From an uncultured Haliea sp. (GTDB lineage Bacteria; Pseudomonadota; Gammaproteobacteria; Pseudomonadales; Halieaceae): DNA of 64,000 nt. Numbering within the stretch: position 1 is the first letter of the stretch; the number at the start of each line of letters is the position of its first letter. The notes beneath the pieces are model-generated. The model saw only the letters and a list, made by a program, of their open reading frames with translations, did no database searches and was not told the DNA's origin. The position numbers and the translations under genes were made by a program. Location: contig CAJXWP010000005.1 in the NCBI GenBank assembly GCA_913062625.1, positions 1-64,000 of the forward strand, written 5' to 3'. Below are positions 55,295 through 64,000 of this stretch, piece after piece.

Positions 55295-57178
55295 ATGGCG
55301 CTACTACACATCGCCGAGCCGGGACAGTCTCCTCTTCCGCATCAAACAAAGCGGGCAGTGGGTATTGATCTCGGTACGACGAACTCCCTAGTTGCTACGG
55401 TACGCGGCGGTCGCGCAGCTATTGTGCCCGACGAGAAAGGCGTCATGATGCTGCCTTCGGTGGTTAACTATACCGATACACAAATGCCGCTTGTTGGCGC
55501 GGGTGCATTGGCCTTGGCTGCCCAGCATCCCGCCGATACCCTTATGTCAGTAAAGCGTTTTATGGGGCGCGGGAGCCGTGATGCGATTAGAGACGCGCAG
55601 CGCTCTCATTATAAACTTGCTGAGGGCGAAGAAGGTCTAGTGCGTTTTTTGACCAGTAGTGGAGAGCGCAGCCCGGTTGAGGTGTCGGCAGATATTCTAC
55701 GAGTATTACATCAGCGTGCGCTGGCAACCTTGGGCGGCGAGATTGATGGCGCGGTAATTACGGTGCCGGCCTACTTTGACGAGCCGCAGCGCCAGGCGAC
55801 CAAGGATGCGGCAACCCTCGTCGGGTTGCGCGTGTTACGCCTGATGAATGAGCCCACCGCGGCAGCGGTGGCCTATGGGCTGGACGCGGCAGAGCAGGGC
55901 GTCATAGCCGTTTATGATCTCGGCGGTGGCACCTTTGATATTTCCATTTTGCGGTTACATCAGGGTGTATTTGAAGTGTTGGCCACCGGTGGCGACACGG
56001 CTCTTGGCGGTGATGACCTCGATGCTGCCCTCGCAGACTGGGTGTTACAGCAGTGTGAGTCACCGTCCCTCGCGCCGGGCCAGTTCCGACAGCTTCAGGC
56101 TGCAGCACGTTCTGCTAAAGAGCGACTGTCTGATGAGGTGGCGGTTGATCTTGATCTGACCGGAGTGCTGCCCTCGGGAGGAGCGATTCGGGTGACGCGA
56201 GAGACTTTTGAGAGCTTAATTAAACCACTGGTGAAACGAACATTGAGCGCCTGCCGTCGCTGTTTGCGCGATGCCGAGCTTGATGCCGGTATCGATAACA
56301 TCGTTATGGTGGGAGGCTCTACGCGCGTGCCCCTCGTGCGCGAGGCCGTAGCCGAATTTTTTCAGCGCCCCCCGCTGGTGGGTATTGATCCTGATCAGGT
56401 CGTGGCACTGGGCGCTGCTATTCAGGCAGATATTTTAGTCGGCAATCGCCCAGAGGGCGACCTCTTACTATTGGATGTTATCCCGCTGTCGTTGGGTATT
56501 GAAACGATGGGTGGCTTGGTAGAGAAAATTGTTCCACGCAATACTACGATTCCGGTAAGTCGCGCTCAGGAGTTTACAACGTACAAAGACGGGCAGACCG
56601 CACTGGCGATACATATTGTTCAGGGCGAGCGGGAAATGGTCAGTGACTGTCGCTCACTCGCTCACTTCGAGCTGCGCGGTATTCCTCCAATGGTGGCGGG
56701 CGCCGCCAGAATTAAAGTGACATTTCAGGTTGATGCTGATGGTTTGCTCAATGTGTCGGCCTGCGAAGAAATCACCGGTGCGCAGACCAGTGTCACGATA
56801 AAGCCGTCATTCGGGTTGACCGACGATGAGATCACTAGCATGTTGCAGGCATCGTTTAGTCATGCAGATGAGGATAAACTTGCGCGCCAACTGGCGGAGC
56901 AGCGCCTGTCTGGATGGCAGTTGCTCGAAGGGCTGAAATCTGCTCTGGAAGCGGATGGTGAGGCTTTGCTGAGCGCCGACGACCGTGAGGCAATTACGGC
57001 CCCAATGGGCCAATTGCAAGCGCTGCTTGAAGGTGAGGATGCGGATGCTATCCGCACGCTGACGGAGCGTCTGGGGCGTCAAAGCGAAACATTCGCTAGC
57101 CGGCGAATGGACAAGAGCATTCGGGAAGCTCTGGCGGGAATGTCGCTGGATGCGCTCGACGATGAGGTAATGCAATGA
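55295..57178 (+). CDS. hscA: Fe-S protein assembly chaperone HscA
   Basis: [49 protein letters not shown]. Confidence 0.96.
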   Translation: MALLHIAEPGQSPLPHQTKRAVGIDLGTTNSLVATVRGGRAAIVPDEKGVMMLPSVVNYTDTQMPLVGAGALALAAQHPADTLMSVKRFMGRGSRDAIRDAQRSHYKLAEGEEGLVRFLTSSGERSPVEVSADILRVLHQRALATLGGEIDGAVITVPAYFDEPQRQATKDAATLVGLRVLRLMNEPTAAAVAYGLDAAEQGVIAVYDLGGGTFDISILRLHQGVFEVLATGGDTALGGDDLDAALADWVLQQCESPSLAPGQFRQLQAAARSAKERLSDEVAVDLDLTGVLPSGGAIRVTRETFESLIKPLVKRTLSACRRCLRDAELDAGIDNIVMVGGSTRVPLVREAVAEFFQRPPLVGIDPDQVVALGAAIQADILVGNRPEGDLLLLDVIPLSLGIETMGGLVEKIVPRNTTIPVSRAQEFTTYKDGQTALAIHIVQGEREMVSDCRSLAHFELRGIPPMVAGAARIKVTFQVDADGLLNVSACEEITGAQTSVTIKPSFGLTDDEITSMLQASFSHADEDKLARQLAEQRLSGWQLLEGLKSALEADGEALLSADDREAITAPMGQLQALLEGEDADAIRTLTERLGRQSETFASRRMDKSIREALAGMSLDALDDEVMQ

Positions 57179-57513
57179 CGAAAATAGTAGTGCTTCCCAA
57201 TGAGAGCCTATGTCCCGACGGGATTGTGATTGAAGCTTTACCGGGAGAGAATATATGCCGTGCGCTGTTGCGCAATCATATCGAGATCGAGCATGCCTGT
57301 GAGCTTTCCTGCGCCTGCACCACGTGCCATGTCATTGTGCGAGAAGGTTATGACTCTCTTGCGGCGCCTGATGAATTGGAAGATGACTACCTCGATATGG
57401 CCTGGGGCTTGGAGCCCGACTCGCGCCTCAGTTGCCAGGCTGTTGTCGGTAAAGATGACTTAGTCGTTGAAATTCCACGCTACACTATTAATATGGTATC
57501 AGAGCAACATTAA
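57175..57513 (+). CDS. fdx: ISC-system [2Fe-2S] ferredoxin
   Basis: [19 protein letters not shown]...SRLSCQ. Confidence 0.96.
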   Translation: MTKIVVLPNESLCPDGIVIEALPGENICRALLRNHIEIEHACELSCACTTCHVIVREGYDSLAAPDELEDDYLDMAWGLEPDSRLSCQAVVGKDDLVVEIPRYTINMVSEQH

Positions 57514-57527
57514 GCGAGAGAGCGTTT

Positions 57528-57722
57528 ATGCAGTGGACTGATATTACTGACATCGCCATCGAATTGCAGGAGGCCCACCCTGATGTGAATCCTTTGGCTC
57601 TTAACTTTGTGGATCTGCGTAATTGGGTAATGGCATTGCCGGGCTTCGATGATGAGCCTAGCCGGTGTGGCGAGAAGATCCTAGAGGCGATCCAGGGTGC
57701 CTGGATCGAAGAGCTGGAGTAA
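57528..57722 (+). CDS. iscX: Fe-S assembly protein IscX
   Basis: WTDITDIAIELQEAHPDVNPLALNFVDLRNWVMALPGFDD. Confidence 0.96.
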   Translation: MQWTDITDIAIELQEAHPDVNPLALNFVDLRNWVMALPGFDDEPSRCGEKILEAIQGAWIEELE

Positions 57723-58010
57723 CTGCCAGTAGCACCTCTGTCTTTGGCTAGCTTGATTCGTGCGCGATAAGGCGGACATCCCCGAATTACTCCGCCCTTT
57801 AGCGGCAGTTTCAACAGAACGGTATTGAGGCCTTTGCGTCACTGGCAGAGGCAACGTAAGCTATATTTTGTCTTATTTGCCCGGCTGATTTGTAACGCGC
57901 TGATTTAAAACAAAAAGAATCTTTAAGCTAACCATGTTTGCAGGTGAAACGGCGGCCTAAACTCCGTATAATTACGCGCTTTCGATAGTGAAGTTACCTG
58001 GAGAGTCATC

Positions 58011-58436
58011 ATGGCTGTAGAACGGACCCTGTCCATCATTAAACCCGACGCGGTTGGCAAAAATATTATTGGCAAGATTTATTCGAGATTCGAAGCGGAT
58101 GGGTTGCAAATCGTTGCCTCTAGAATGCTTCGTTTGAGTGATACGCTGGCCGGCGGGTTCTATTCCGAGCACAAGGAGCGTCCATTCTTTGCGGCTCTCA
58201 TTGAATTTATGACCTCTGGCCCCGTTGTTGTGCAAGTGCTGGAGGGTGAGGGCGCTATTGCGAAAAACCGCGAATTGATGGGTGCGACCAATCCGGCGGA
58301 GGCTGCCGAGGGCACTATTCGAGCGGATTTCGCATCATCGATAGACGCCAACGCAGTGCATGGTTCCGATTCCCCCGAGTCTGCTGCTCGCGAAATTGCG
58401 TATTTTTTCGCCTCCAGCGAACTCTGCGAGCGCTAG
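58011..58436 (+). CDS. ndk: nucleoside-diphosphate kinase
   Basis: [41 protein letters not shown]. Confidence 0.97.
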   Translation: MAVERTLSIIKPDAVGKNIIGKIYSRFEADGLQIVASRMLRLSDTLAGGFYSEHKERPFFAALIEFMTSGPVVVQVLEGEGAIAKNRELMGATNPAEAAEGTIRADFASSIDANAVHGSDSPESAAREIAYFFASSELCER

Positions 58437-58460
58437 GCTCCGGACGCCCGACGGCTTCCT

Positions 58461-59615
58461 ATGACTGCCTCTCCCGCGCTGCCTCCCATCGGTCCGCAAC
58501 ACGCTAAGGTTAACCTGATGGGGTTGTCGCGGCTGCAGTTAGAACAATTCTTTCTCGACATGGGTGAGAAGAAATTTCGCGCACACCAGGTCTTGAAGTG
58601 GATACATCATGCTGGCATCACTCAGATTGAAGAGATGTCTAATCTGGGCAGAGCGCTGAGAGAGAAGCTTGTGGAGGTCGCGGAAGTGCGGCCCCCTGAG
58701 ATCGCTCGCCAGCAGGATTCCAGTGACGGTACGCGCAAGTGGGCAATTCGAGTCGAGGGCGGCGGTCTAGTAGAGACGGTGTTGATTCCTGCGGGTAATC
58801 GCGCCACGCTGTGTGTGTCTTCTCAAGTAGGCTGCGCTCTGGACTGTAGCTTTTGTTCTACTGGAAAGCAGGGCTTTCAGAGAGATTTAAGCGCCGCCGA
58901 GATCATCGGTCAGGTGTGGTTGGCGATAAACTCTTACGATGGATTTAAGCCCGGTGACCGACGCATCGTGACGAATGTGGTGATGATGGGCATGGGGGAG
59001 CCTCTGCTGAACTTTGATAACGTGGTTGCGGCTATGGATCTCATGCTTGAGGACTTGGCCTACGGTTTGTCTAAGCGTCGCGTCACACTGAGCACGTCCG
59101 GTGTCGTTCCCGCGTTGGATAGGCTGGCTGCGGTCAGCGAGGTGTCTCTGGCTGTGTCCCTGCACGCGCCCAATGACACGTTACGTAATCAGCTGGTCCC
59201 AATCAATCGCAAGTACCCCATTGCTGTGCTGCTTGAGAGTTGCCGCAATTATATGGCGGCCCAAAGCGATAAAAATCGAGTAGTGACCATAGAATATACT
59301 CTGATTGAGGGGGTAAACGATCAGCGCGATCAGGCCTTGGAGCTGGCAGAATTGCTGCGAGACGTGCCCTGCAAAATCAATCTGATTCCCTTCAATACGT
59401 TCGCTCAGTCGGAGTATCAGCGGCCCAGTGGCAATGCGGTATCACGTTTCTGGCAAGTGTTGGTGGATGCGGGCTATATTGTCACGATCAGAACGACTCG
59501 TGGTGATGATATCAATGCCGCCTGTGGCCAATTAGTCGGTGAAGTGGTAGACCGCACCAGCCGCAGTAGCCGTTACCGCGCAGCGGCTGATGCTCAAATA
59601 ATTTCAGTGGGGTAA
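58461..59615 (+). CDS. rlmN: 23S rRNA/tRNA adenine-C2 methyltransferase RlmN
   Basis: Radical [29 protein letters not shown]. Confidence 0.96.
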   Translation: MTASPALPPIGPQHAKVNLMGLSRLQLEQFFLDMGEKKFRAHQVLKWIHHAGITQIEEMSNLGRALREKLVEVAEVRPPEIARQQDSSDGTRKWAIRVEGGGLVETVLIPAGNRATLCVSSQVGCALDCSFCSTGKQGFQRDLSAAEIIGQVWLAINSYDGFKPGDRRIVTNVVMMGMGEPLLNFDNVVAAMDLMLEDLAYGLSKRRVTLSTSGVVPALDRLAAVSEVSLAVSLHAPNDTLRNQLVPINRKYPIAVLLESCRNYMAAQSDKNRVVTIEYTLIEGVNDQRDQALELAELLRDVPCKINLIPFNTFAQSEYQRPSGNAVSRFWQVLVDAGYIVTIRTTRGDDINAACGQLVGEVVDRTSRSSRYRAAADAQIISVG

Positions 59616-59617
59616 GC

Positions 59618-60406
59618 ATGTTATTGCAGATGCCGGTCAGATCGAAACAATGTGTGTCCGCGCTGTTTGTGCTGGTAGCGTTTATCGTGTTGAGCGGCTG
59701 TATCTCAACGACCACGGGTGGTTTTAGCGAGGATGCATCGCCCCAAAAAGCTCTGGACACGCGCGTAGCGTTAGCACGTGATTATATCGGAGTGGGTAAT
59801 TGGGTTTCTGCTAAGCGTAATCTTGAACTGGCCATGCAGATTGATGACAGTAATGCTGAGGTTTATGAGGCTTTTGGCTTGGTCTATCAGAATACAGGCG
59901 AGTATGATCTCGCTGAGAAGAACTTTAAAAAATCGATACGATTGGATAAAAAATGTTCCCGCTGCCGCAATAATTATGCAGCTTTCTTGTACAGTCAGGA
60001 ACGCTATCAGGAGGCGGAAAAACAGCTGGATTATGTTATTCAGGATCCACTGTATCCGGGTCGTCCCAATGCGTTTGTGAACTTGGGGTTATGTCGTATA
60101 CAGCTGTTCGATATACAGGGAGCCGAAGAGGCTTTTGTGCGGGCATTGGCCATGGACCGCACGAATCAGGTGGCGTTGTTGGAAGTTGCGCAGATACGTT
60201 TTGACGCGGGAGATTATCCGACTGCAAACAAGTACTATGGCACTTACCGCAGTGTCGTTCCCCAGCAGTCAGCTAGAGGCTTATTGTTAGGTATTCGGTT
60301 GGCCCAAGTTGATCGCGATCGAGATTCCGAAGCGAGTTACGTATTGTCCCTGAGTAGCCGATTTCCGAATTCTATTGAATACCAGGCCTATACGCGGACT
60401 AAATGA
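59618..60406 (+). CDS. pilW: type IV pilus biogenesis/stability protein PilW/PilF (TPR lipoprotein)
   Basis: Lipobox IVLSGCIS; TPRs; between rlmN and rodZ-like gene. Confidence 0.88.
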   Translation: MLLQMPVRSKQCVSALFVLVAFIVLSGCISTTTGGFSEDASPQKALDTRVALARDYIGVGNWVSAKRNLELAMQIDDSNAEVYEAFGLVYQNTGEYDLAEKNFKKSIRLDKKCSRCRNNYAAFLYSQERYQEAEKQLDYVIQDPLYPGRPNAFVNLGLCRIQLFDIQGAEEAFVRALAMDRTNQVALLEVAQIRFDAGDYPTANKYYGTYRSVVPQQSARGLLLGIRLAQVDRDRDSEASYVLSLSSRFPNSIEYQAYTRTK

Positions 60407-60407
60407 A

Positions 60408-60890
60408 GTGACTGAAGATAAACATCAGCTCGACGCTTTTACGACGCCAGGATTGCTGTTAAAAGCCGCCAGAGAAAAACAAGGTATGACGGAGCGTGAA
60501 GCGGCTGATAGTCTCAATCTTATGCCTAATTATGTTGAGATTCTTGAGCGAGATGATTACAAGTCCCTGCGCAGTCCACCTTTCGCCCGAGGTTATGTAA
60601 AAGCCTATGGGCGGATGTTAGGTCTGCATGAAGAAACCTTGATGTCTGTATTTGATCAGATCAACGTTGTTACGCCGATTCAAAATGAGAGGCGCAAGGA
60701 TACAAGGCCTGCACAATTCCAGCGCACAGGCTTTGGTGTAGTGATCGGCCTGGGGGTGTTGATCCTGCTGGTGGTCGCACTTTGGTGGGTGAAGGAGGAT
60801 AGCGCAAAGTTGTCTTTTTCGAAGTCGAATCAGGATGCATCGTCGTTTTATCGCGACGCATCGCAGTTCGGAGCTAGAGGTGATAAATGA
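60408..60890 (+). CDS. RodZ-like HTH membrane protein, short form lacking periplasmic domain
   Basis: [75 protein letters not shown], ~35-residue tail. Confidence 0.85.
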   Translation: MTEDKHQLDAFTTPGLLLKAAREKQGMTEREAADSLNLMPNYVEILERDDYKSLRSPPFARGYVKAYGRMLGLHEETLMSVFDQINVVTPIQNERRKDTRPAQFQRTGFGVVIGLGVLILLVVALWWVKEDSAKLSFSKSNQDASSFYRDASQFGARGDK

Positions 60891-62017
60891 AAATTGAATC
60901 TCCTATTAAGCGCAGGGTTTCTCGGCAGATATTTGTTGGTGATGTGCCCGTCGGCGGTGATGCGCCAATCAGTGTGCAAAGTATGACCAATACAGATACC
61001 TGCGATGTGGCCTCGACGGTAGCCCAGGTGCTTGCCATCGCGGATGCGGGTGCGGATATCGTCAGGATTTCAGTGCCCAGTATGGAGGCGGCTGAAGCGT
61101 TTAGACAGATTCGTGAGCAGGTTACGGTGCCATTGGTAGCCGATATCCATTTTGACCATAAGATTGCGCTTAAAGTGGCAGAGTACGGCGTCGATTGCTT
61201 GCGAATTAATCCGGGCAATATAGGCCGAGATAGTAAAGTACGTGAGGTCATAGACAGCGCACGCGATAAAGGCATTCCGATCCGTATCGGCGTGAATGCA
61301 GGATCTCTGAGTAAGGACCTGCAGCGCAAATATGGAGAACCCACGCCCGAAGCGTTGGTAGAGTCGGCCATGCGCCATGTCGATATCCTGGATAAATTTA
61401 ACTACCCAGAATTCAAGGTAAGTGTGAAAGCATCGGGCGTATTTATGGCAGTGGCGGCGTACCGATTGCTGGCCAAACAAATTGATCAACCTCTCCATTT
61501 GGGCATTACTGAGGCCGGAGGCTTGCGCGGGGGGACTGTCAAATCCGCTGTCGGACTGGGCATGCTGTTGATGGACGGTATCGGTGATACCCTGCGCGTT
61601 TCGCTGGCGGCAGACCCGGTCGAGGAAGTTAAAGTTGGTTTTGATATTTTAAAGAGTCTGCAGTTGCGTGCCAACGGCATTAACTTCATCGCCTGTCCGA
61701 GTTGCTCGAGGCAGAACTTCGATGTGGTGGGCACGATGAATATTTTAGAACAGCGTCTAGAGGATATTCGCACGCCTATGGATGTTGCTGTTATTGGTTG
61801 TATTGTTAACGGGCCTGGAGAGGCGCGCGAAGCGGATGTAGGACTCACCGGCGCTAGCCCTAATAATCTGATCTATGTGGACGGAGAGCCACATCACAAG
61901 ATCAGTAATGAGAACTTTGTCGATCATCTCGAAGAGGTGATTCGAGCGCGCGCAACCGATTTGGAAAAACTTCGGGCGGCGCAGGAAGAACAGTTAATTG
62001 CGAAATCATCGACATGA
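60887..62017 (+). CDS. ispG: 4-hydroxy-3-methylbut-2-enyl-diphosphate synthase
   Basis: [42 protein letters not shown]. Confidence 0.97.
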   Translation: MKIESPIKRRVSRQIFVGDVPVGGDAPISVQSMTNTDTCDVASTVAQVLAIADAGADIVRISVPSMEAAEAFRQIREQVTVPLVADIHFDHKIALKVAEYGVDCLRINPGNIGRDSKVREVIDSARDKGIPIRIGVNAGSLSKDLQRKYGEPTPEALVESAMRHVDILDKFNYPEFKVSVKASGVFMAVAAYRLLAKQIDQPLHLGITEAGGLRGGTVKSAVGLGMLLMDGIGDTLRVSLAADPVEEVKVGFDILKSLQLRANGINFIACPSCSRQNFDVVGTMNILEQRLEDIRTPMDVAVIGCIVNGPGEAREADVGLTGASPNNLIYVDGEPHHKISNENFVDHLEEVIRARATDLEKLRAAQEEQLIAKSST

Positions 62018-62044
62018 TGGATGGCGGCCTAGGCTGGAGAATCT

Positions 62045-63328
62045 GTGAGTGACATAATCGCCATTCGTGGGATGAACGATATACTGCCAGACGAGACGCC
62101 GTGCTGGCAATTGTTGGAGCGCACGGTGGCGGCTGTTCTGGGCGCGTATGGCTACGGCGAGATACGCCTGCCCGTGGTTGAAAAAACCGCACTGTTTAAG
62201 CGTTCTATCGGTGAAGTTACTGATATTGTTGAGAAAGAGATGTACACCTTTGACGATCGCAATGGTGAGAGCATGACGCTGCGTCCTGAGGGAACCGCTG
62301 GCTGCGTGCGGGCTGCAATTCAGCAGGGAATGCTCAATACCCCTCGACGCCTCTGGTATGCGGGCCCCATGTTTCGCTATGAGCGGCCACAGAAGGGTCG
62401 GCAGCGGCAGTTTCACCAGACCGGGGTGGAGTCGTTTGGTATCTCTACGCCAGATATGGATGCAGAGCTGATTGTATTATGTGCCCGATTATGGCGGCAG
62501 CTTGGTCTTACCGACTGTGTGGCGTTACAGATAAATTCAATCGGTAATGCCGATGCCCGCAAAGCCTATCGGGATGCTCTGGTCGCTTATCTTCAGGAGC
62601 ACTTAGAGGCGCTTGATGCAGACAGTCAGCGCCGCCTGCACAGTAATCCATTGCGTATTTTGGACAGCAAGAGTCCCGAAACCCAAGCGATATTAGATAA
62701 TGGACCCACGCTGAAAGACTTTCTTGATGAAGAATCGAATGCTGATTTCGCACGCCTATGTGAACTTCTCGATGCGGCCGGAGTGGCTTATCTGGTCAAC
62801 AGGCGGCTTGTGAGGGGGCTAGATTATTACAACAAGACCGTATTTGAGTGGGTGACTGACCGGCTTGGAGCACAGGGCACTGTCTGCGCGGGAGGCCGCT
62901 ATGACGGTCTCGTGCAGCAATTAGGTGGCAAGTCTACTCCGGCGGTTGGGTTTGCTATGGGCATGGAGCGCTTAGTGCTGTTGCTAGCGGAGCAAGGCGT
63001 GGAAGCGGACGCATCGACTGTAGATGTGTACGTGGTTGCAGTTGGAAGTGACGCCGAACTGATGGCGCTAGTGGCCACGGAGCGTGTTCGTGAGACCAAT
63101 CCGCAGTTGCGCATTATGCAACACGCGGGAGGCGGCAGTTTTAAAAGTCAGATGAAAAAGGCAGATAAGAGTGGCGCCCGCGTTGCGCTTATCTGGGGCG
63201 AGGACGAAGTGGTGGCGCAGGCGGTAACGATTAAGTCACTGCGCGAGGGCGATGGCGAGCGGCTCCAGCAGAGTACCGTGCCACTCGAAGAATTGGATTC
63301 GACATTGTGCGCAGTACTTGCGCCTTGA
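62045..63328 (+). CDS. hisS: histidyl-tRNA synthetase (GTG start)
   Basis: [36 protein letters not shown]. Confidence 0.97.
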   Translation: MSDIIAIRGMNDILPDETPCWQLLERTVAAVLGAYGYGEIRLPVVEKTALFKRSIGEVTDIVEKEMYTFDDRNGESMTLRPEGTAGCVRAAIQQGMLNTPRRLWYAGPMFRYERPQKGRQRQFHQTGVESFGISTPDMDAELIVLCARLWRQLGLTDCVALQINSIGNADARKAYRDALVAYLQEHLEALDADSQRRLHSNPLRILDSKSPETQAILDNGPTLKDFLDEESNADFARLCELLDAAGVAYLVNRRLVRGLDYYNKTVFEWVTDRLGAQGTVCAGGRYDGLVQQLGGKSTPAVGFAMGMERLVLLLAEQGVEADASTVDVYVVAVGSDAELMALVATERVRETNPQLRIMQHAGGGSFKSQMKKADKSGARVALIWGEDEVVAQAVTIKSLREGDGERLQQSTVPLEELDSTLCAVLAP

Positions 63329-63352
63329 GTTTGTGTAAGAGGGAAAAGCAAC

Positions 63353-64000
63353 GTGGAAGAATATCGTACTGAAGAAGAACAAGTTGAAGCGCTGCGGCGC
63401 TGGTGGAAAGAAAATGGCCGGTCAATAATAGCAGCGATAATTATAGCGCTATCGGCCAGCTTCGCCTGGCAGAGTTGGCAATCCAATCAGGAGGGTAAGG
63501 ATGCGAATGCTTCCACTTTGTATCAGTCGATGCTGGCGGCTATTGGCATTACAGAGGCGCCTGCCAACGCGCAAGCGGGTGTTGATATTGCACAGCAGCT
63601 CAAGCAGAATTTTGACGGAACCACCTATGCCCAGTTTGCTGCGCTGCACCTCGCCGCGTTAGCGGTGAACCGAGGCGAGCTTCCGGATGCAGAAGACGAG
63701 CTTCGGTGGGTTCTAGGTAAGGCTGCGAAGGGCAGTGATACGGAGCAGGTTGCACAGTTGCGACTGGCCCGCGTGTTGGCTGCTTCTGGCGATAGCGATC
63801 AGGCGCTGGCCATTCTGCAAGATGCAGCACCGGGCCCTTATAGTGCTTCCTACGCTGCTGTTCGTGGCGACATACTGCAGTCCACCGGTCGCACGGATGA
63901 AGCGCGGGACGCGTACATGCAAGCCTTAGCACAGGCAAGCAATAATCAAGAAGGACTGCAGTTTTCGGTATTGCAACAAAAGCTGCAAAGTCTTACCCCC
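63353..64000 (+). CDS. yfgM: YfgM family protein (ancillary SecYEG translocon subunit), truncated at window edge
   Basis: GTG start; MEEYRTEEEQVEALRRWWKENGRSIIAAIIIALSASFAWQSWQ... then TPR-like; follows hisS. Absent from the ORF track. Confidence 0.9.
   Translation, partial: MEEYRTEEEQVEALRRWWKENGRSIIAAIIIALSASFAWQSWQSNQEGKDANASTLYQSMLAAIGITEAPANAQAGVDIAQQLKQNFDGTTYAQFAALHLAALAVNRGELPDAEDELRWVLGKAAKGSDTEQVAQLRLARVLAASGDSDQALAILQDAAPGPYSASYAAVRGDILQSTGRTDEARDAYMQALAQASNNQEGLQFSVLQQKLQSLTP

Overview
The window is a gammaproteobacterial chromosome segment. Gene content and order resemble the Pseudomonas queA-tgt / ffh-rpsP-rimM-trmD-rplS / guaBA-purL / secDF / isc-ispG-hisS neighbourhoods, and a marine Halieaceae-like host is plausible but untested. 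Most of 11.3-64 kb is ordinary housekeeping sequence. The left 11 kb is accessory. It holds (i) a partial exosortase A / PEP-CTERM accessory module (PLP decarboxylase, acyl-CoA ligase, PrsR, PrsK, ACP) with no exosortase or PEP-CTERM substrate visible, ending at a truncated methyltransferase. It also holds (ii) a decayed ~2 kb integrative island between tRNA-Leu(CAA) and a degenerate copy of that tRNA's 3' end. The island contains an integrase pseudogene without a catalytic domain, a MORN-repeat protein, and two start-less gene remnants (one pentapeptide-repeat-like). Other points of interest are a DHp-like/REC/class III cyclase plus kinase, receiver and Crp/Fnr signalling locus whose cyclase has guanylate-cyclase-like specificity residues, a nested inverted repeat in that locus, a break in the tgt-yajC-secDF and trmJ-cysE-iscR synteny, a RodZ-like protein lacking its periplasmic domain, and the prfB programmed frameshift, which the ORF track misses. 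I did not find a clearly new system. All family calls come from reading the translations, without database searches.
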